NCBI RefSeq assembly: GCF_001620265.1
Contig: NZ_CP012661.1
Span: 2,294,001-2,358,000, forward strand
Direction of reading: 5' to 3'
Length of the DNA: 64,000 bases
From: Frigidibacter mobilis
GTDB lineage: Bacteria > Pseudomonadota > Alphaproteobacteria > Rhodobacterales > Rhodobacteraceae
Made by a program: the position numbers and the translations under genes. The notes below the pieces were generated by a model that was given only the letters and a program-made list of their open reading frames with translations, made no database searches and was not told where the DNA came from. Below, in pieces: positions 1 through 9,636 of this stretch. The stretch's first letter is position 1, and the number at the start of each line of letters is the position of its first letter.

Positions 1-856
1 TCGACCAGTTCCTCGCCCGAGACGACGGGCGATTGTTCCAGCACGTAGAACACCCCCGGTTCGTCGGCGGCCGGCAGCAGCACATTGCCCAGGCCCGGCG
101 AGGCGCCGGCATCGGTGGTGCGGTTGATGACCGGATGGAAGGTCAGCCGCGCGGTGGTGCCGATCAATGCCTTCAGTTCTTCGGCCGAGCCGATGCCCGG
201 CACCTGGATCAGCACCCGATCCTCGCCCTGGCGCTGGATCGTCGGCTCGCGGGTGCCGACCTCATCCACCCGGCGGCGGACGATCTCCACGCTTTGCTGC
301 ATGGTGCGATCATCGGTGGCGGTACGTTCCGCCTCGGAAAGCGTCACGGTCAGGGTATCGCCCGCGCCGCGCACCTCGAGGTCGCTCTGGCCGACGCCGG
401 TCAGGCTGACGACCGGGCTGGCCAGGGTGCGCGCCACTTCGACGGCACGCGCCATGCCCTCGGGCTGCGAGATCTGTACCTTCAGTTCGCCCGGGCCGAG
501 GCGGTGCGGCGCACGGTGCCGACGGTCGCCCGCTCAACCCGCAGCGCATCGCGCAGCTCGGGCCAGAGCCCGTCCATGCGGTCCTTGTAGACATCCGCCA
601 CCTGCACCTCGGCCAGCAGATGCGCACCCCCCCTCAGGTCCAGCCCCAGATTGACCAGCCCCGAGGGCAGCCAGGACGGCCACGCATCGCGCGCCGCGAC
701 CAGTTCGGGCGTTTCGACCCCGGTCTTCTCGATCTGCGCCAGCGCGTCGTTATGGGCTTCCACGCGGGCGTAGAACAGGTTGGGCATCGCAGTCAGCAGC
801 CCGAGGGCGACGAGCCCCAGGATGATGACCCGTTTCCAGAGGGGGATGTGCAGCAT
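1..856 (-). pseudogene. secD: Protein translocase subunit SecD, 5' part of gene, frameshifted here
   Basis: SecD is the inner-membrane subunit of the SecDF-YajC complex that helps pull exported proteins across the membrane. The N-terminus (start at 856) has a membrane segment at about residues 8-26 and the family motif LGLDLRGGAHLLAEV. After VGTVRR (about position 505) this frame stops at 482, while a different frame continues as GPGELKVQIS and then EGMARAVEVA down to position 1. Both halves match SecD, so one base appears to be missing near 495-512. The gene runs off the left edge. It lies 8 bp downstream of yajC. Because SecD is normally important, a sequence error is plausible; identity is sure, integrity is not. 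Confidence 0.9.
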
Positions 857-864
857 TCAGCAGC

Positions 865-1212
865 TCAGTTGGTGTTCGCGGCAGCGGCGGCCGGTTCGGT
901 CTTCGACACGACCTGCGCAATGGTCGAGCGAACGATACGCACCTTCACGCCTTCGGCGATTTCCACTTCCAGCTCGCCGTCTTCCTTGACCTTCGAGATC
1001 TTGCCGATGATCCCGCCCTGGGTGATGACGGTGTCGCCGCGGCGCACCGCCTCGACCATCGCGCGGTGATCCTTCAGCTTCTTCTGCTGCGGACGGATCA
1101 GCAGGAAATACATGATCGCAAAGATCAGGATCAGCGGGATGAACTGGGTGATGGCGCTGGCTGCGCCCCCGGCGCCACCGGCGGCCTGGGCATAGGCGGG
1201 AGTCACGAACAT
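865..1212 (-). CDS. yajC: Preprotein translocase subunit YajC
   Basis: YajC is a small accessory protein of the SecDF translocase. The 115-residue product has one membrane helix (about residues 20-38) ending in the family hallmark LLIRPQQKKLKDH, followed by a cytoplasmic domain with GDTVITQGGIIGKI. I chose the ATG at 1212 (MFVTPAYAQ) because AGAGGAAGA lies just upstream and the protein then has the family's normal length; the open frame extends further to 1260 without a convincing start. It is followed 8 bp later by secD, the usual operon order. Confidence 0.95.
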   Translation of the reverse strand: MFVTPAYAQAAGGAGGAASAITQFIPLILIFAIMYFLLIRPQQKKLKDHRAMVEAVRRGDTVITQGGIIGKISKVKEDGELEVEIAEGVKVRIVRSTIAQVVSKTEPAAAAANTN

Positions 1213-1439
1213 CTGTCTTCCTCTGGTGTCTGGGACGGCTTGGCGCCGCCCGGCTATCATTGGGGCTGATCTGCCCGGAAAGTCGGCGGCACCCTAGCTG
1301 CGGGGCCTTGGCTTGACAAGCGCGGGCGGCCGCATTTCCCGGTTCAAAACCCTGTTGCAATCGGGCATATGGGGGGCGCCGCCTGCCGTTGCAATAACGC
1401 CGCTGCAACGGTCCGGCGCCGACAAAGATAGGTGACATC

Positions 1440-2732
1440 ATGCACGACATCCGCGCGATCCGCGAAAACCCCGCAGCCTTCGACGCCGCCCTGTCGCGGC
1501 GGGGCCTGTCCGGGCTGTCGTCGCAGGTGCTGGCGCTGGACGAGGCGCGCCGGGCCAAGATCCTGGCGGCCGAGACCGCGCAGGCCGCGCAGAACGCCGC
1601 CTCCAAGGAGGTCGGCGCCGCCAAGGCGCGCGGCGATGATGCCGAATTCGAGCGTCTGCGCGCGCTGGTCGCCGAAACCAAGGCCGAGATGGCGCAGCTG
1701 AACGAGGCCGCCAAGGCCGATGACGCCGCGCTGCGCGACCTGCTCATGAGCCTGCCCAACCTGCCCGCCGCCGATGTGCCCGACGGGGCCGACGAGAGCG
1801 GCAATGTCGAGATCCGCCGCTGGGGCACGCCCCGCGCCTTCGACTTTACGCCGCTGGAGCATTACCAGCTGCCCGCCGTGCAATCGGGGATGGATTTCGA
1901 GACCGCCGCCAAGCTGTCGGGCAGCCGCTTTGTCGTGCTGTCGGGCGCGGTGGCGCGGCTGCAGCGGGCGCTGGCGCAGTTCATGCTCGATACCCACATC
2001 ACCGATCATGGCCTGACCGAGACCTGGACCCCGGTTCTGGTGAAGCCCGAGATGATGCAGGGCACCGGGCAACTGCCGAAATTCGGCGAGGACAGCTATG
2101 AAACCACCAATGGCTGGTGGCTGGTGCCGACCGCCGAGGTGACGCTGACCAATATCGTGCATGGCGAGACGGTGGCGGAAGCCTCCCTGCCCCGCCGCTA
2201 TGTCGCCCATACCCAGTGCTTCCGGTCCGAGGCCGGGTCGGCGGGCCGCGATACCGCCGGGATGCTGCGCCAGCACCAGTTCGAGAAGGTGGAAATGGTG
2301 TCGATCACCAGGCCGGAGGACTCCGCCGCCGAGCATGAGCGGATGACCCGCTGCGCCGAGGCGATCCTGGAAAAGCTGGGCCTGCCCTACCGCACCGTCG
2401 TGCTCTGCACCGGCGATATCGGCTTTGGCGCGACCAAGACCCATGACATCGAGGTCTGGCTACCGGGGCAGAACACCTACCGCGAAATCTCGTCGGTGTC
2501 GAACTGCGGCGCCTTCCAGGCGCGGCGGATGAACGCCCGGATGAAACCGGCGGATGGCGGCAAGCCCGATTTCGTGCACACGCTGAACGGATCGGGCCTG
2601 GCCGTGGGCCGCTGCCTGATCGCGGTGCTGGAGAATGGCCAGCAGGCAGACGGCTCGGTCGAGCTGCCCGAAGCGCTGCATGCCTATCTGGGCGGCAAGA
2701 CCCGCATCACTGCAGACGGCACGCTGGCCTGA
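1440..2732 (+). CDS. serS: Seryl-tRNA synthetase
   Basis: Class II aminoacyl-tRNA synthetase that charges tRNA-Ser (and tRNA-Sec where present). The 430-residue protein has the expected N-terminal tRNA-binding coiled coil (about residues 30-100, rich in Ala, Lys, Glu), motif 2 around [20 protein letters not shown] and motif 3 near [16 protein letters not shown]. Length is normal. It is divergent from yajC with about 230 bp between; a TTGACA at 1313-1318 is the best -35-like hexamer there, but I see no good -10 partner. Confidence 0.98.
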   Translation: MHDIRAIRENPAAFDAALSRRGLSGLSSQVLALDEARRAKILAAETAQAAQNAASKEVGAAKARGDDAEFERLRALVAETKAEMAQLNEAAKADDAALRDLLMSLPNLPAADVPDGADESGNVEIRRWGTPRAFDFTPLEHYQLPAVQSGMDFETAAKLSGSRFVVLSGAVARLQRALAQFMLDTHITDHGLTETWTPVLVKPEMMQGTGQLPKFGEDSYETTNGWWLVPTAEVTLTNIVHGETVAEASLPRRYVAHTQCFRSEAGSAGRDTAGMLRQHQFEKVEMVSITRPEDSAAEHERMTRCAEAILEKLGLPYRTVVLCTGDIGFGATKTHDIEVWLPGQNTYREISSVSNCGAFQARRMNARMKPADGGKPDFVHTLNGSGLAVGRCLIAVLENGQQADGSVELPEALHAYLGGKTRITADGTLA

Positions 2733-2769
2733 GGCGGCACGGCGCCCGGACAGATCGAAGGGGGCGCGG

Positions 2770-3498
2770 GTGGACATAGACGTGGTGCTGATCTCGGGTC
2801 GCCGCCCGACCTTGCTGCAGCAGACGCTGGACAGCTTTTCAGACCGCGTCCTGCGCCATTTCCGGGTTCGCAATGTCCATGCCAATGTCGATCCCTATGG
2901 CGGGACCGATGCCGATGGCGATGACTGCGCCCGGATCATCCGCGACGCTCTTCCCAAGGCCCAGATCCGCCGCCCGGCCCAGCCAAACCTGTGCCGGGCG
3001 GTGCAAAGCTGCTGGCTGCAGACCGGCGACCTGCCGGTGCTGCATCTGGAGGATGACTGGCTTTGCCTGATCGACATCACGCCCGAGATGATCGGCCCGC
3101 TGCTGACGCCGGGCGTGGGCTCCATCCACTTTCACCACGGGCACAGAACCGCGCCCGAGAGAGAATTCCTGACCCAGCGGAAGAAATATCATCTGTGGCT
3201 GTTCAAGGTCTACAGGGCCTATCCCGCCTTCGGCACCTCGCCGCGCATTCTTGGCCCCGGTTTCGCGCACAACTGCGCCGCGCGCATGAACCCCCGGCTC
3301 GATCCCGAAAAGCAGGTCTATCAGCGGCGCAACCGTCGCCTGACCCGCTATACCGACCAGTTTCGTACCCGCGGTCTTTATGCGCCGGGTGGCACGCCGG
3401 TGATGGTGGACATCGGCCGGGACTGGCAGCGCGAGAACAACGTGAAGAAGGTGGTGCGGCGGGGTGTCAGCCATTGGGTGCCGCGCGACCCGGAATAG
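2770..3498 (+). CDS. Glycosyltransferase family 2-like protein
   Basis: A 242-residue protein with a GT-A type N-terminus: a hydrophobic strand (DVVLISGRRPTLLQQTL), a DGDD stretch, and HLEDDW, which fits the acidic metal/nucleotide-sugar site of this fold. The C-terminal half is basic and lacks membrane segments. The frame is open from 2635, but those codons overlap serS and read poorly; I chose the GTG at 2770, preceded by GAAGGGGG, giving VDIDVVLIS. The donor and acceptor cannot be told. It starts 37 bp after serS, so it could be co-transcribed. Similar proteins occur singly in Rhodobacteraceae genomes. Confidence 0.7.
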   Translation: MDIDVVLISGRRPTLLQQTLDSFSDRVLRHFRVRNVHANVDPYGGTDADGDDCARIIRDALPKAQIRRPAQPNLCRAVQSCWLQTGDLPVLHLEDDWLCLIDITPEMIGPLLTPGVGSIHFHHGHRTAPEREFLTQRKKYHLWLFKVYRAYPAFGTSPRILGPGFAHNCAARMNPRLDPEKQVYQRRNRRLTRYTDQFRTRGLYAPGGTPVMVDIGRDWQRENNVKKVVRRGVSHWVPRDPE

Positions 3499-3713
3499 CC
3501 CCCCGTGCCGGGCCCGATATGCAGACCGGTCGGGAGGGTCGGCCCTCGCCCGGAAAGGCGCAGGGACGGCATAATCTTGCGCGCGGGGGCAGTGCGCGCG
3601 CTTGTGCTCTTGCATCCCACAGTTGCAAGGGGCGATACTGACGCCAGGAAACGCTGGGGGTCTGGGGGGTAGTGAATATTATCGCTGCTCCCGGCGTTGG
3701 GGGCATGTTACGC

Positions 3714-4433
3714 ATGAAAGCCATTTTATTGTTCAGTGCCGCCGTGGCATTCGTGACCGCGCCACTGCTGGTGCCGTCCTTCGGCGGGTTCGACCCAACA
3801 GCCTTCCCCTACCCGCCCGTAGATCCGCCGGTACAGCCCGCAGGCTATGCCTTTGCGATCTGGGGGTTGCTCTATCTGTGGCTGCTGGCTCATGCCAGCT
3901 TTGGCCTGCTCCGGCGCGCCGACGATCCGGCTTGGGACGCCCCGCGCTGGCCGCTGCTTGTCTCGCTGGGGCTTGGTGCGATCTGGCTCGAGACGGCGAC
4001 GCGGCTGCCGGTGATGGCGACACTGCTGATCTGGGTGATGGCGGGCGGCGCGATGCTGGCGCTGCTGCGCACCCCGCCCGCACCAGACCGCTGGCTGCTG
4101 CGCGCCCCAATTGCCGCCTATGCCGGCTGGCTGACCGCCGCCGCCGGGGTGGGCACCGGCGTGGTGCTGACCGGCTATGGCATCTTGTCCCCGGTGACGG
4201 CGGCGCTGGCAATGCTGGCGCTGGTCCTGATACTGGCCCTGGCGGTGCAGATGCGCTGCCAGGCCCCGGAATATGGGGCGGCAGTGATTTGGGCGCTGGT
4301 CGGGGTGCTGGTCGCCAACGCGGCCGGCACGCCCGTCGTGGCGATTGCCGCCCTGATCGGCGCTGGCATCATCGCCGCAGCGGTCTGGGCCGCGATGAGC
4401 CGGGCAAAGCCGGGGCCTGCGCGGCGGTCCTGA
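3714..4433 (+). CDS. TspO/MBR-related integral membrane protein
   Basis: A hydrophobic protein of about 239 residues with five to seven predicted membrane helices. The N-terminal block with FGGFDPTAFPYPP followed by QPAGYAFAIWGLLYLWLL resembles proteins annotated as tryptophan-rich sensory protein (TspO) relatives, although this one is longer and tryptophan-poor compared with RsTspO. Start choice is uncertain: GTG 3672, ATG 3705 and ATG 3714 are in frame; I prefer 3714 (MKAILLFSAAVAF), which begins a clean first helix and has GGGGG about 10 bases upstream. It converges with the GT8 gene, whose stop is 3 bases away. Ligand unknown. Confidence 0.65.
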   Translation: MKAILLFSAAVAFVTAPLLVPSFGGFDPTAFPYPPVDPPVQPAGYAFAIWGLLYLWLLAHASFGLLRRADDPAWDAPRWPLLVSLGLGAIWLETATRLPVMATLLIWVMAGGAMLALLRTPPAPDRWLLRAPIAAYAGWLTAAAGVGTGVVLTGYGILSPVTAALAMLALVLILALAVQMRCQAPEYGAAVIWALVGVLVANAAGTPVVAIAALIGAGIIAAAVWAAMSRAKPGPARRS

Positions 4434-4436
4434 AGC

Positions 4437-5510
4437 TCAGGTATCCGAGGCCGTCCGGGCCGGCGCGATGCTTGGGGCGCAGCCCAGGGCAGAGATTGCG
4501 GCAATATGGGGCAGAATGAACCGCTTCTCCCACAGAAGCTGGCGCTCGGCATCCACCTTCGCCTGCACGCTCCGCCGATACCGCTCGGGGTAGCGCCCGA
4601 CCCCCAGGGCCGCGAACAGGCGCAGACGAAGCCAGCGCTCGACGCGCGCCGCCGCGTGGCGCCCGGGTTTCTGCACCGGCTTACGCTCCAGCGCCGGCAG
4701 CCGGATCGGCAGCGCGGCGGCCTCGGCCAGCCACAACGCTTCGGCCGGAGCGCCGCAGTAGAGCCAGGGCTTCTGCACGCCAAGGAAATGCACCACCGCC
4801 GGCGGACCGGAAATCTCGGTCTTGCTGTAAAGGCTGTGATAGCGCGACCAGAAGTTCCAGACCACCGGCAGATGCAGCACCCGGCCCCGACACACCAGGT
4901 TGATCGCCGACTGGTCTTCGTAGCGCATCCGCCGGTCCGGGTCGCACAGGGCCTGCCGGCAGGTCGCCGCGATCCCTTCGGCCCGCCACAGATCGAGGTT
5001 CATCACCAGCAGGCCACTGTTCACATACTCTCCCGCAGTGCAGTTCAGCGCGCAGAGTTCCTCGCTGTCGACCCCCGGGTCGGGCACGGCAGCGATCAGT
5101 GCATCGCCCAGTTCCATCTGCCAGAGCGGGGCAAGACTGCCCGTCACCACCATGTCGCTGTCTAGATAGATCACCTTGGCAGCCTGTGGCAGCAAGCGCG
5201 GGATCTCCAGCCGCAGATAGGTCGCAACAGAAAGATACCTGTTGGTGATCGCCAGGCCATCAACCGCGGTCTCATCGACGGCCAGGATCTCGATCTGGGC
5301 GCCCACGGCTGCCGCAAGCTGCCGCATCAATGCCGTGCTTGCCTCGCTCAGCCCCAGCCCCAGCACCGTCAGCCGTGCGCCCGGGTTGTGCCGCCAGAGC
5401 GAGCCGGCCAGCACCATGATACCGGGCACATAATTCTCGTCGCCCCCGGTAACCGCATGCAGCGGACCGGCGCAGACAGTATCAGCTGTCCTTGCGGGGC
5501 TTGCCGACAT
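4437..5510 (-). CDS. Glycosyltransferase family 8 protein
   Basis: A retaining GT8 enzyme (LgtC/glycogenin-like). The GT-A domain shows [13 protein letters not shown] at the start, the DXD metal site in [29 protein letters not shown] and the C-terminal HFLGVQKPW, all typical of GT8. The last 70 residues are basic. The ATG at 5510 lies inside the end of der (29-base overlap), with GAGG about 11 bases upstream, suggesting read-through from the der operon. Likely acts on lipopolysaccharide or another surface glycan; the sugar is unknown. Confidence 0.85.
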   Translation of the reverse strand: MSASPARTADTVCAGPLHAVTGGDENYVPGIMVLAGSLWRHNPGARLTVLGLGLSEASTALMRQLAAAVGAQIEILAVDETAVDGLAITNRYLSVATYLRLEIPRLLPQAAKVIYLDSDMVVTGSLAPLWQMELGDALIAAVPDPGVDSEELCALNCTAGEYVNSGLLVMNLDLWRAEGIAATCRQALCDPDRRMRYEDQSAINLVCRGRVLHLPVVWNFWSRYHSLYSKTEISGPPAVVHFLGVQKPWLYCGAPAEALWLAEAAALPIRLPALERKPVQKPGRHAAARVERWLRLRLFAALGVGRYPERYRRSVQAKVDAERQLLWEKRFILPHIAAISALGCAPSIAPARTASDT

Positions 5511-6939
5511 GCTTGTTCAGCCTCGAGGGCGTGGACCATTTGCGGTCCTTGAAAGGGTTCTTGTCGCTCTGCCCGCGGAAGGTCATGCGGATCGGCGTTC
5601 CCGGCATGTCGAAACTCTCGCGCAGACCGTTCACCAGATAGCGTGAATAGCTGTCGGGCAGATCGTCTGGGCGCGAGCACATCACCACGAAGTTCGGCGG
5701 CCGGGTCTTCACCTGCGTCATGTAGCGCAGCTTGATGCGGCGCCCGCCGGGCGCGGGCGGCGGATGCGATTCCACCATCGCCCCCAGCCACTGGTTCAGC
5801 CTGGCGGTGGTCACGCGGCGGTTCCACACGTCATGCGCCTTGAGGATCGCGGCATGCAGCCGGTCCAGCCCCTTGCCGGTCTTGGCCGAAACCGTGACCA
5901 GCGGCGCGCCGCGCAATTGCGGCAGCAGCCGCTCGAATCCCTCGCGCAACTGGTTGAGCTTGTGCGGCTTGTCCTCTTCAAGGTCCCACTTGTTCGCGGC
6001 GACCACCACGGCGCGGCCCTCGGTCTCGGCATAGTCGGCGATGCGCAGGTCCTGCTGCTCGAAGGGAATCTCCACATCCAGCAGCACCACCACCACCTCG
6101 GCGAAGCGCACGGCGCGCAGGCCATCGGCGACCGACATCTTCTCCAGCTTGTCCGAGATCCTGGCCTTCTTGCGCATCCCGGCAGTGTCGAAGATGCGCA
6201 CCGGCGTGCCCATGAACTCGGTCCCGACCGAGATCGCATCGCGGGTGATCCCGGCCTCGGGCCCGGTCAGCAGACGGTCCTCGCCCAGGATCTTGTTGAT
6301 AAGCGTCGATTTCCCGGCATTCGGCCGGCCGATCACCGCGATCTGCAGCGGCTTGGCCTTGGTCGGCTTGTGGCTGTCCTCATCCTCGCCCTCGACCACG
6401 TCGACATCGGTCTCGGGTGCGTCGATGCGGGCCTGCTCGTCAAAGGCATCGGCGAGCGGCCGCAGGGTCAGGTAGAGGTCATCCATCCCCTCGCCATGCT
6501 CTGCCGAGAGCCGGATCGGCTCGCCCAGGCCCAGGCTCCAGGCCTCCAGCGCACCGGCGTCGCCGGCCTTGCCCTCGGCCTTGTTGGCGGCGAGGATCAC
6601 ATGGGCGTTCTTCTTGCGCAGGATGTCGGCAAAGATCTCGTCGGTCGGGGTCACGCCCACCCGCGCGTCGATGACGAACAGGCAGATATCCGCATGTTCC
6701 ACCGCGCGCTCGGTCAGCTTGCGCATCCGGCCCTGCAGGCTTTCGTCGGTGGCCTCCTCCAGCCCTGCCGTGTCGATCACGGTAAAGCGCAGGTCCACCA
6801 GCCGCGCCGCGCCTTCGCGCAGGTCACGGGTGACGCCGGGCTGGTCATCGACCAGCGCCAGCTTCTTGCCGACAAGTCGGTTGAACAGCGTGGACTTGCC
6901 CACATTGGGCCGTCCGACAATGGCTAGGGTGAAGCTCAT
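5482..6939 (-). CDS. der: Ribosome biogenesis GTPase Der (EngA)
   Basis: Tandem-GTPase that assists 50S ribosomal subunit assembly. The 485-residue protein has a first G domain with GRPNVGKST at residues 9-17, DTAG and NKAE, an acidic linker ([13 protein letters not shown]), a second G domain with GRPNAGKST near residue 210, DTAGMRKKA and NKWD, and a C-terminal KH-like domain ([23 protein letters not shown]). It is the last gene of the yfgM-bamB-der run, an order also known from gammaproteobacteria. Confidence 0.98.
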   Translation of the reverse strand: MSFTLAIVGRPNVGKSTLFNRLVGKKLALVDDQPGVTRDLREGAARLVDLRFTVIDTAGLEEATDESLQGRMRKLTERAVEHADICLFVIDARVGVTPTDEIFADILRKKNAHVILAANKAEGKAGDAGALEAWSLGLGEPIRLSAEHGEGMDDLYLTLRPLADAFDEQARIDAPETDVDVVEGEDEDSHKPTKAKPLQIAVIGRPNAGKSTLINKILGEDRLLTGPEAGITRDAISVGTEFMGTPVRIFDTAGMRKKARISDKLEKMSVADGLRAVRFAEVVVVLLDVEIPFEQQDLRIADYAETEGRAVVVAANKWDLEEDKPHKLNQLREGFERLLPQLRGAPLVTVSAKTGKGLDRLHAAILKAHDVWNRRVTTARLNQWLGAMVESHPPPAPGGRRIKLRYMTQVKTRPPNFVVMCSRPDDLPDSYSRYLVNGLRESFDMPGTPIRMTFRGQSDKNPFKDRKWSTPSRLNKHVGKPRKDS

Positions 6940-6985
6940 GGCCCCTCCGGTAAAACAGAAGAGGCCCGCTTACACCGCTTTCGCG

Positions 6986-8314
6986 TCAGCGGAAAGCGTG
7001 AAGCTGGCCGGATTTGCCGATGACATAGAGAATCCCGCCCGCAACCGCCGGAGCTGCCGCGGCGCCGCCAGGAATCTCGGTCTGCGCGACCAGCGCGCCG
7101 GTCGCGGGATCGTAGCTGCGCAGCACCCCGTCGGTCGAGGCCAGCACAAGCCGCCCGCCCGCCAGCACCGGGCCGTAATGCACATGGATGTTGCGGCGGC
7201 GCTTGTCCTTGCGGGTGGGCACGTAATAGGGCAGTTCCACTGCCCAGATTTCCAGCCCCGTCGCCGCGTCGACCCGCATCAGCCGCGAGGCGTCGGTGAC
7301 AAGGAAGATAGACCCGCCCACGGGCACGACCGGGCTGGCCGCGCCTTCCTTGGCCGTCCAGCGCGCGCGCCCTGCCGCCACATCCACCGCCGCGAGCCGT
7401 CCGGCAGAGCTGCCGGCATAGACGGTACCGCCCGCCATCACCGGATCGCCGGTCAGGCCCATCACATCGGCATAGCCCATGCCAAGCCGGCGGCCCGCCA
7501 CCGGCACCGACCATTTGCGCGCGCCATCGGCGCGGTTCACCGCCACCAGCTCGCCGCTGGGGAAGGGGAACACCACGGTATCGCCCTCGACCGCCGGGGC
7601 CGAAACACCCGCCATGCTGCTGGGAGAGGGGTTGCCTTGCGTCTTCCACTGCACGCGGCCATCGGCGGCGCGCACCGCCCAGCCGGTCGAGCTGCGGGTC
7701 GAGACATAGACCATGCCATCCGCCACCGCCGGGGCTCCGCCCACCGCAGAGTCGAAATCCTGCCGCCAGACCACGGCACCGCTGGCCGGATCCAGCGCGA
7801 CCAGCTCGCCATATTCGGTGGTCACGAACAGCTTGCCTTCGCCGTAGGCCAGCCCGCCGCCGAGCACATTGGCGCCGCGCGCGCCGGGCGGGATCACGCT
7901 GGCCGACCACAGCACCGCGCCCGAGGGGCTGGTGGCGCTGACCTGGGCATTGGCATCGACGGTGAAGATCCGCCCCCCCGCCACCACCGGATCGGCGGTG
8001 ATGCGCGCGCGCTTGCCGTCGCCGCGCCCGACATTGGCCGACCAGATGCGCACCGGTGCCGCGGACAGCGCCACATGGCCCAGCCGATGGGTCGCCGCGC
8101 CGCCGCGCTGGCTCCATTCGGCATTCATCACCGGGGCGGGCAGCGCCAGCGCCGTTGCCGGGGCGCGCTGCGGTTCCGAGGCCACGCCCGACAGCGCGTC
8201 CTGCGGATCGAGCCGGACACCCGCCAGCTGGACCTCCTTCTCGCAGCCGGCAAGGGTTGCCAGCACCAGAAGTGCGGCCATGCCGCGGGAAAGACCTGCG
8301 ATGGAAAGCGTCAC
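6986..8314 (-). CDS. bamB: Outer-membrane assembly lipoprotein BamB-like (PQQ-type beta-propeller)
   Basis: BamB is a lipoprotein scaffold of the BAM complex that folds outer-membrane proteins. The GTG at 8314 is preceded by GAGGA with good spacing; it opens a short signal ending in the lipobox LAGC (Cys about residue 23). The mature part has repeated propeller blades with motifs such as GRIFTVDANAQVSA, GGGLAYGEGKLFV, VYAGSSAGRLAAVD and a final GGILYVIGKSGQLHAF. Length is 442 residues. The frame is open to 8422 but that region overlaps the end of yfgM. It sits between yfgM and der, which supports the name. Confidence 0.88.
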   Translation of the reverse strand: MTLSIAGLSRGMAALLVLATLAGCEKEVQLAGVRLDPQDALSGVASEPQRAPATALALPAPVMNAEWSQRGGAATHRLGHVALSAAPVRIWSANVGRGDGKRARITADPVVAGGRIFTVDANAQVSATSPSGAVLWSASVIPPGARGANVLGGGLAYGEGKLFVTTEYGELVALDPASGAVVWRQDFDSAVGGAPAVADGMVYVSTRSSTGWAVRAADGRVQWKTQGNPSPSSMAGVSAPAVEGDTVVFPFPSGELVAVNRADGARKWSVPVAGRRLGMGYADVMGLTGDPVMAGGTVYAGSSAGRLAAVDVAAGRARWTAKEGAASPVVPVGGSIFLVTDASRLMRVDAATGLEIWAVELPYYVPTRKDKRRRNIHVHYGPVLAGGRLVLASTDGVLRSYDPATGALVAQTEIPGGAAAAPAVAGGILYVIGKSGQLHAFR

Positions 8315-8399
8315 TGCCCCGTCCTCATCACGTTTGCCGTCCTCTTCACGTTCGACCGTTTCTGCACCTGGAACACCCCGGCGCCCCCGGACTGTCGCC

Positions 8400-9056
8400 T
8401 CAGGCCGCCCCGGGTTCCGCACCCAGGGCCACCATCAACTGTGTGGCGCGCCGGCGCAAGCCCGAGGTCACGCCCGGCTCCTGCAGCAAGGCGCGCAACC
8501 GCTCCACCGCCGCATCGCCCTCGCCCGCCGCCACCAGATCCAGTGCCTGCTGCTCCAGTGCCAGCATCCGGTAGGGCGCGCCCGGCGCGGCCAGCATGTC
8601 CAGCGCCGCACCGCGTTCAGAGGCCGGCATCTCGGGCCCCGCCGCGATCACCCGCTTGAGCAGCGCCAGATGGCGATAACTCACCGGCAGCGCGCCATTG
8701 GCGGCAATTCCATCCCAGGCGGCCAGCGCGGCGCCCGTGTCGCCGGCCTCCAGCAACGAGGCCGCGGCCAGGAAACCCTGCACCGCCGCACGTTCGGGGC
8801 CTGCGGCGGGCACGCCCGCCACCGCCTCGGCCCGTGCCGCCGGGGTTTCTGCCGCCATCGCCGCCATCAGCGCATCGCCAAAGGCCCGCGCCTCGGCCTC
8901 GGCCTTCGCCTTTTGCCATTCGTTCACCGCCGCCCCCGCGACGATCGCCACCACCAGCAAGATCCCGATCCAGCCATAGCGGCGCATCGCGGCGAACAGC
9001 CGGTCACGGCGGACCTCTTCGGTCACCTCGTCGATGAAGCTGTCGGTATCGCTCAC
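8400..9056 (-). CDS. YfgM-like tetratricopeptide membrane protein
   Basis: Bitopic inner-membrane protein with a periplasmic TPR-like part; the E. coli relative YfgM (ancillary SecYEG translocon subunit) works with periplasmic chaperones. The 218-residue product has a short charged N-terminus, one membrane helix (WIGILLVVAIVAGAAV, about residues 29-44) and an Ala-rich helical repeat region. I chose the GTG at 9056 (VSDTDSFIDEV) because GAGGAGG lies 8 bases upstream; an ATG at 9089 is in frame but less well placed. The order yfgM-bamB-der supports the identification more strongly than sequence similarity does. Confidence 0.75.
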   Translation of the reverse strand: MSDTDSFIDEVTEEVRRDRLFAAMRRYGWIGILLVVAIVAGAAVNEWQKAKAEAEARAFGDALMAAMAAETPAARAEAVAGVPAAGPERAAVQGFLAAASLLEAGDTGAALAAWDGIAANGALPVSYRHLALLKRVIAAGPEMPASERGAALDMLAAPGAPYRMLALEQQALDLVAAGEGDAAVERLRALLQEPGVTSGLRRRATQLMVALGAEPGAA

Positions 9057-9089
9057 GGGCGGTGCCTCCTCATGGCCTTGTTGCGCCAC

Positions 9090-9119
9090 CTCTTACACGG
9101 CAAGAGCAGAGGTTGCCAA
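9090..9119 (-). promoter_or_regulatory. Possible promoter of yfgM-bamB-der
   Basis: On the minus strand TTGGCA (9114-9119) is followed after 16 bases by TGTAAG (9092-9097), or after 18 bases by TAAGAG (9090-9095). The pair lies about 35 bases upstream of the GTG start of yfgM. It matches the housekeeping sigma consensus only in part. Confidence 0.3.
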
Positions 9120-9481
9120 GCCCGGGCGGCAAGACGGGTGCGCCGCCGCGATCAGGGGCTTGCCGGGGCCAGGTTCCCCCGCGCTGCTTGCCCGAGGGCG
9201 CGGGGCCGACCGGGCGTGCAGCCATGTCCGAGCGCGCGCAATTCTGTCGGGCTTGCCCGGTGTGCATAGAGACGCCCCGCCCGCCCAGCATGTCTCCGCC
9301 CGAGCGGGCACAGCAGAATTCACCGCGCGAATGGCCCACAGCCATCCCGCACCGCCCTTCCCTTCGCGCAGCCCCCTTGGCCCCGCCTGGATCGGGCGGG
9401 AACAGGCGAGGCACTGCCTCGCCCCCGCCCGCCGCGGGACATATGCGCCCGGAGCCGCCGGGGCATCCCGAGACCGAGTGA

Positions 9482-9540
9482 GGCCAGCGCCCGACCTGGC
9501 GGGCGAGGAGCGCCCGCAGTTTGCGGGGCGGGCGCTGGCC
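9482..9540. repeat. Alternative inverted repeats sharing one arm
   Basis: GGCCAGCGCCCG (9482-9493) is a perfect 12-base inverted match to CGGGCGCTGGCC (9529-9540). The same right arm (GCGGGCGCT, 9528-9536) also pairs perfectly with a second left arm AGCGCCCGC (9509-9517). Only one of the two hairpins can form at a time. It lies about 100 bp past the 3' end of the ABC gene. A termination or processing role is possible; chance in GC-rich DNA is also possible. Confidence 0.4.
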
Positions 9541-9586
9541 GGGCCCTTTTGGGGTCCGTCCGGGCGGGGTGAGAGGGGGCGGTGAG

Positions 9587-9610
9587 TGGCGAAGGCGATG
9601 GCCTTCGCCA
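9587..9610 (-). terminator. Hairpin 27 bp after the ABC exporter stop
   Basis: TGGCGAAGGC (9587-9596), a 4-base loop, and GCCTTCGCCA (9601-9610) form a perfect 10-bp stem just downstream of the ABC gene stop (9637). There is no U-run, so it would be a stem without the classical tail of an intrinsic terminator. Confidence 0.4.
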
Positions 9611-9636
9611 AGGCGCGCGGCGCCGGCGCGCGCCCC

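Larger units (their letters stand above)
9057..9636. other. 580-bp non-coding interval between the Atm1-type ABC gene and yfgM
   Basis: Both flanking genes point left, so the right end carries the 3' region of the ABC gene and the left end carries the yfgM promoter. I see several GC-rich hairpins (separate entries at 9587-9610 and 9482-9540, plus GGCGAGGC/GCCTCGCC at 9405-9423) and a promoter-like pair at 9090-9119. All open frames here look like chance GC-rich frames. I looked for RNase P RNA, 4.5S RNA and tRNA signatures on both strands and found none. Confidence 0.5.

Noticed and set aside
1313..1341. TTGACA as serS promoter
   Set aside because: The -35 hexamer is exact but no acceptable -10 lies 16-18 bases downstream.
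9057..9636. Possible RNase P RNA, 4.5S RNA or tRNA in the long gene-free interval
   Set aside because: None of the conserved core sequences could be found on either strand.
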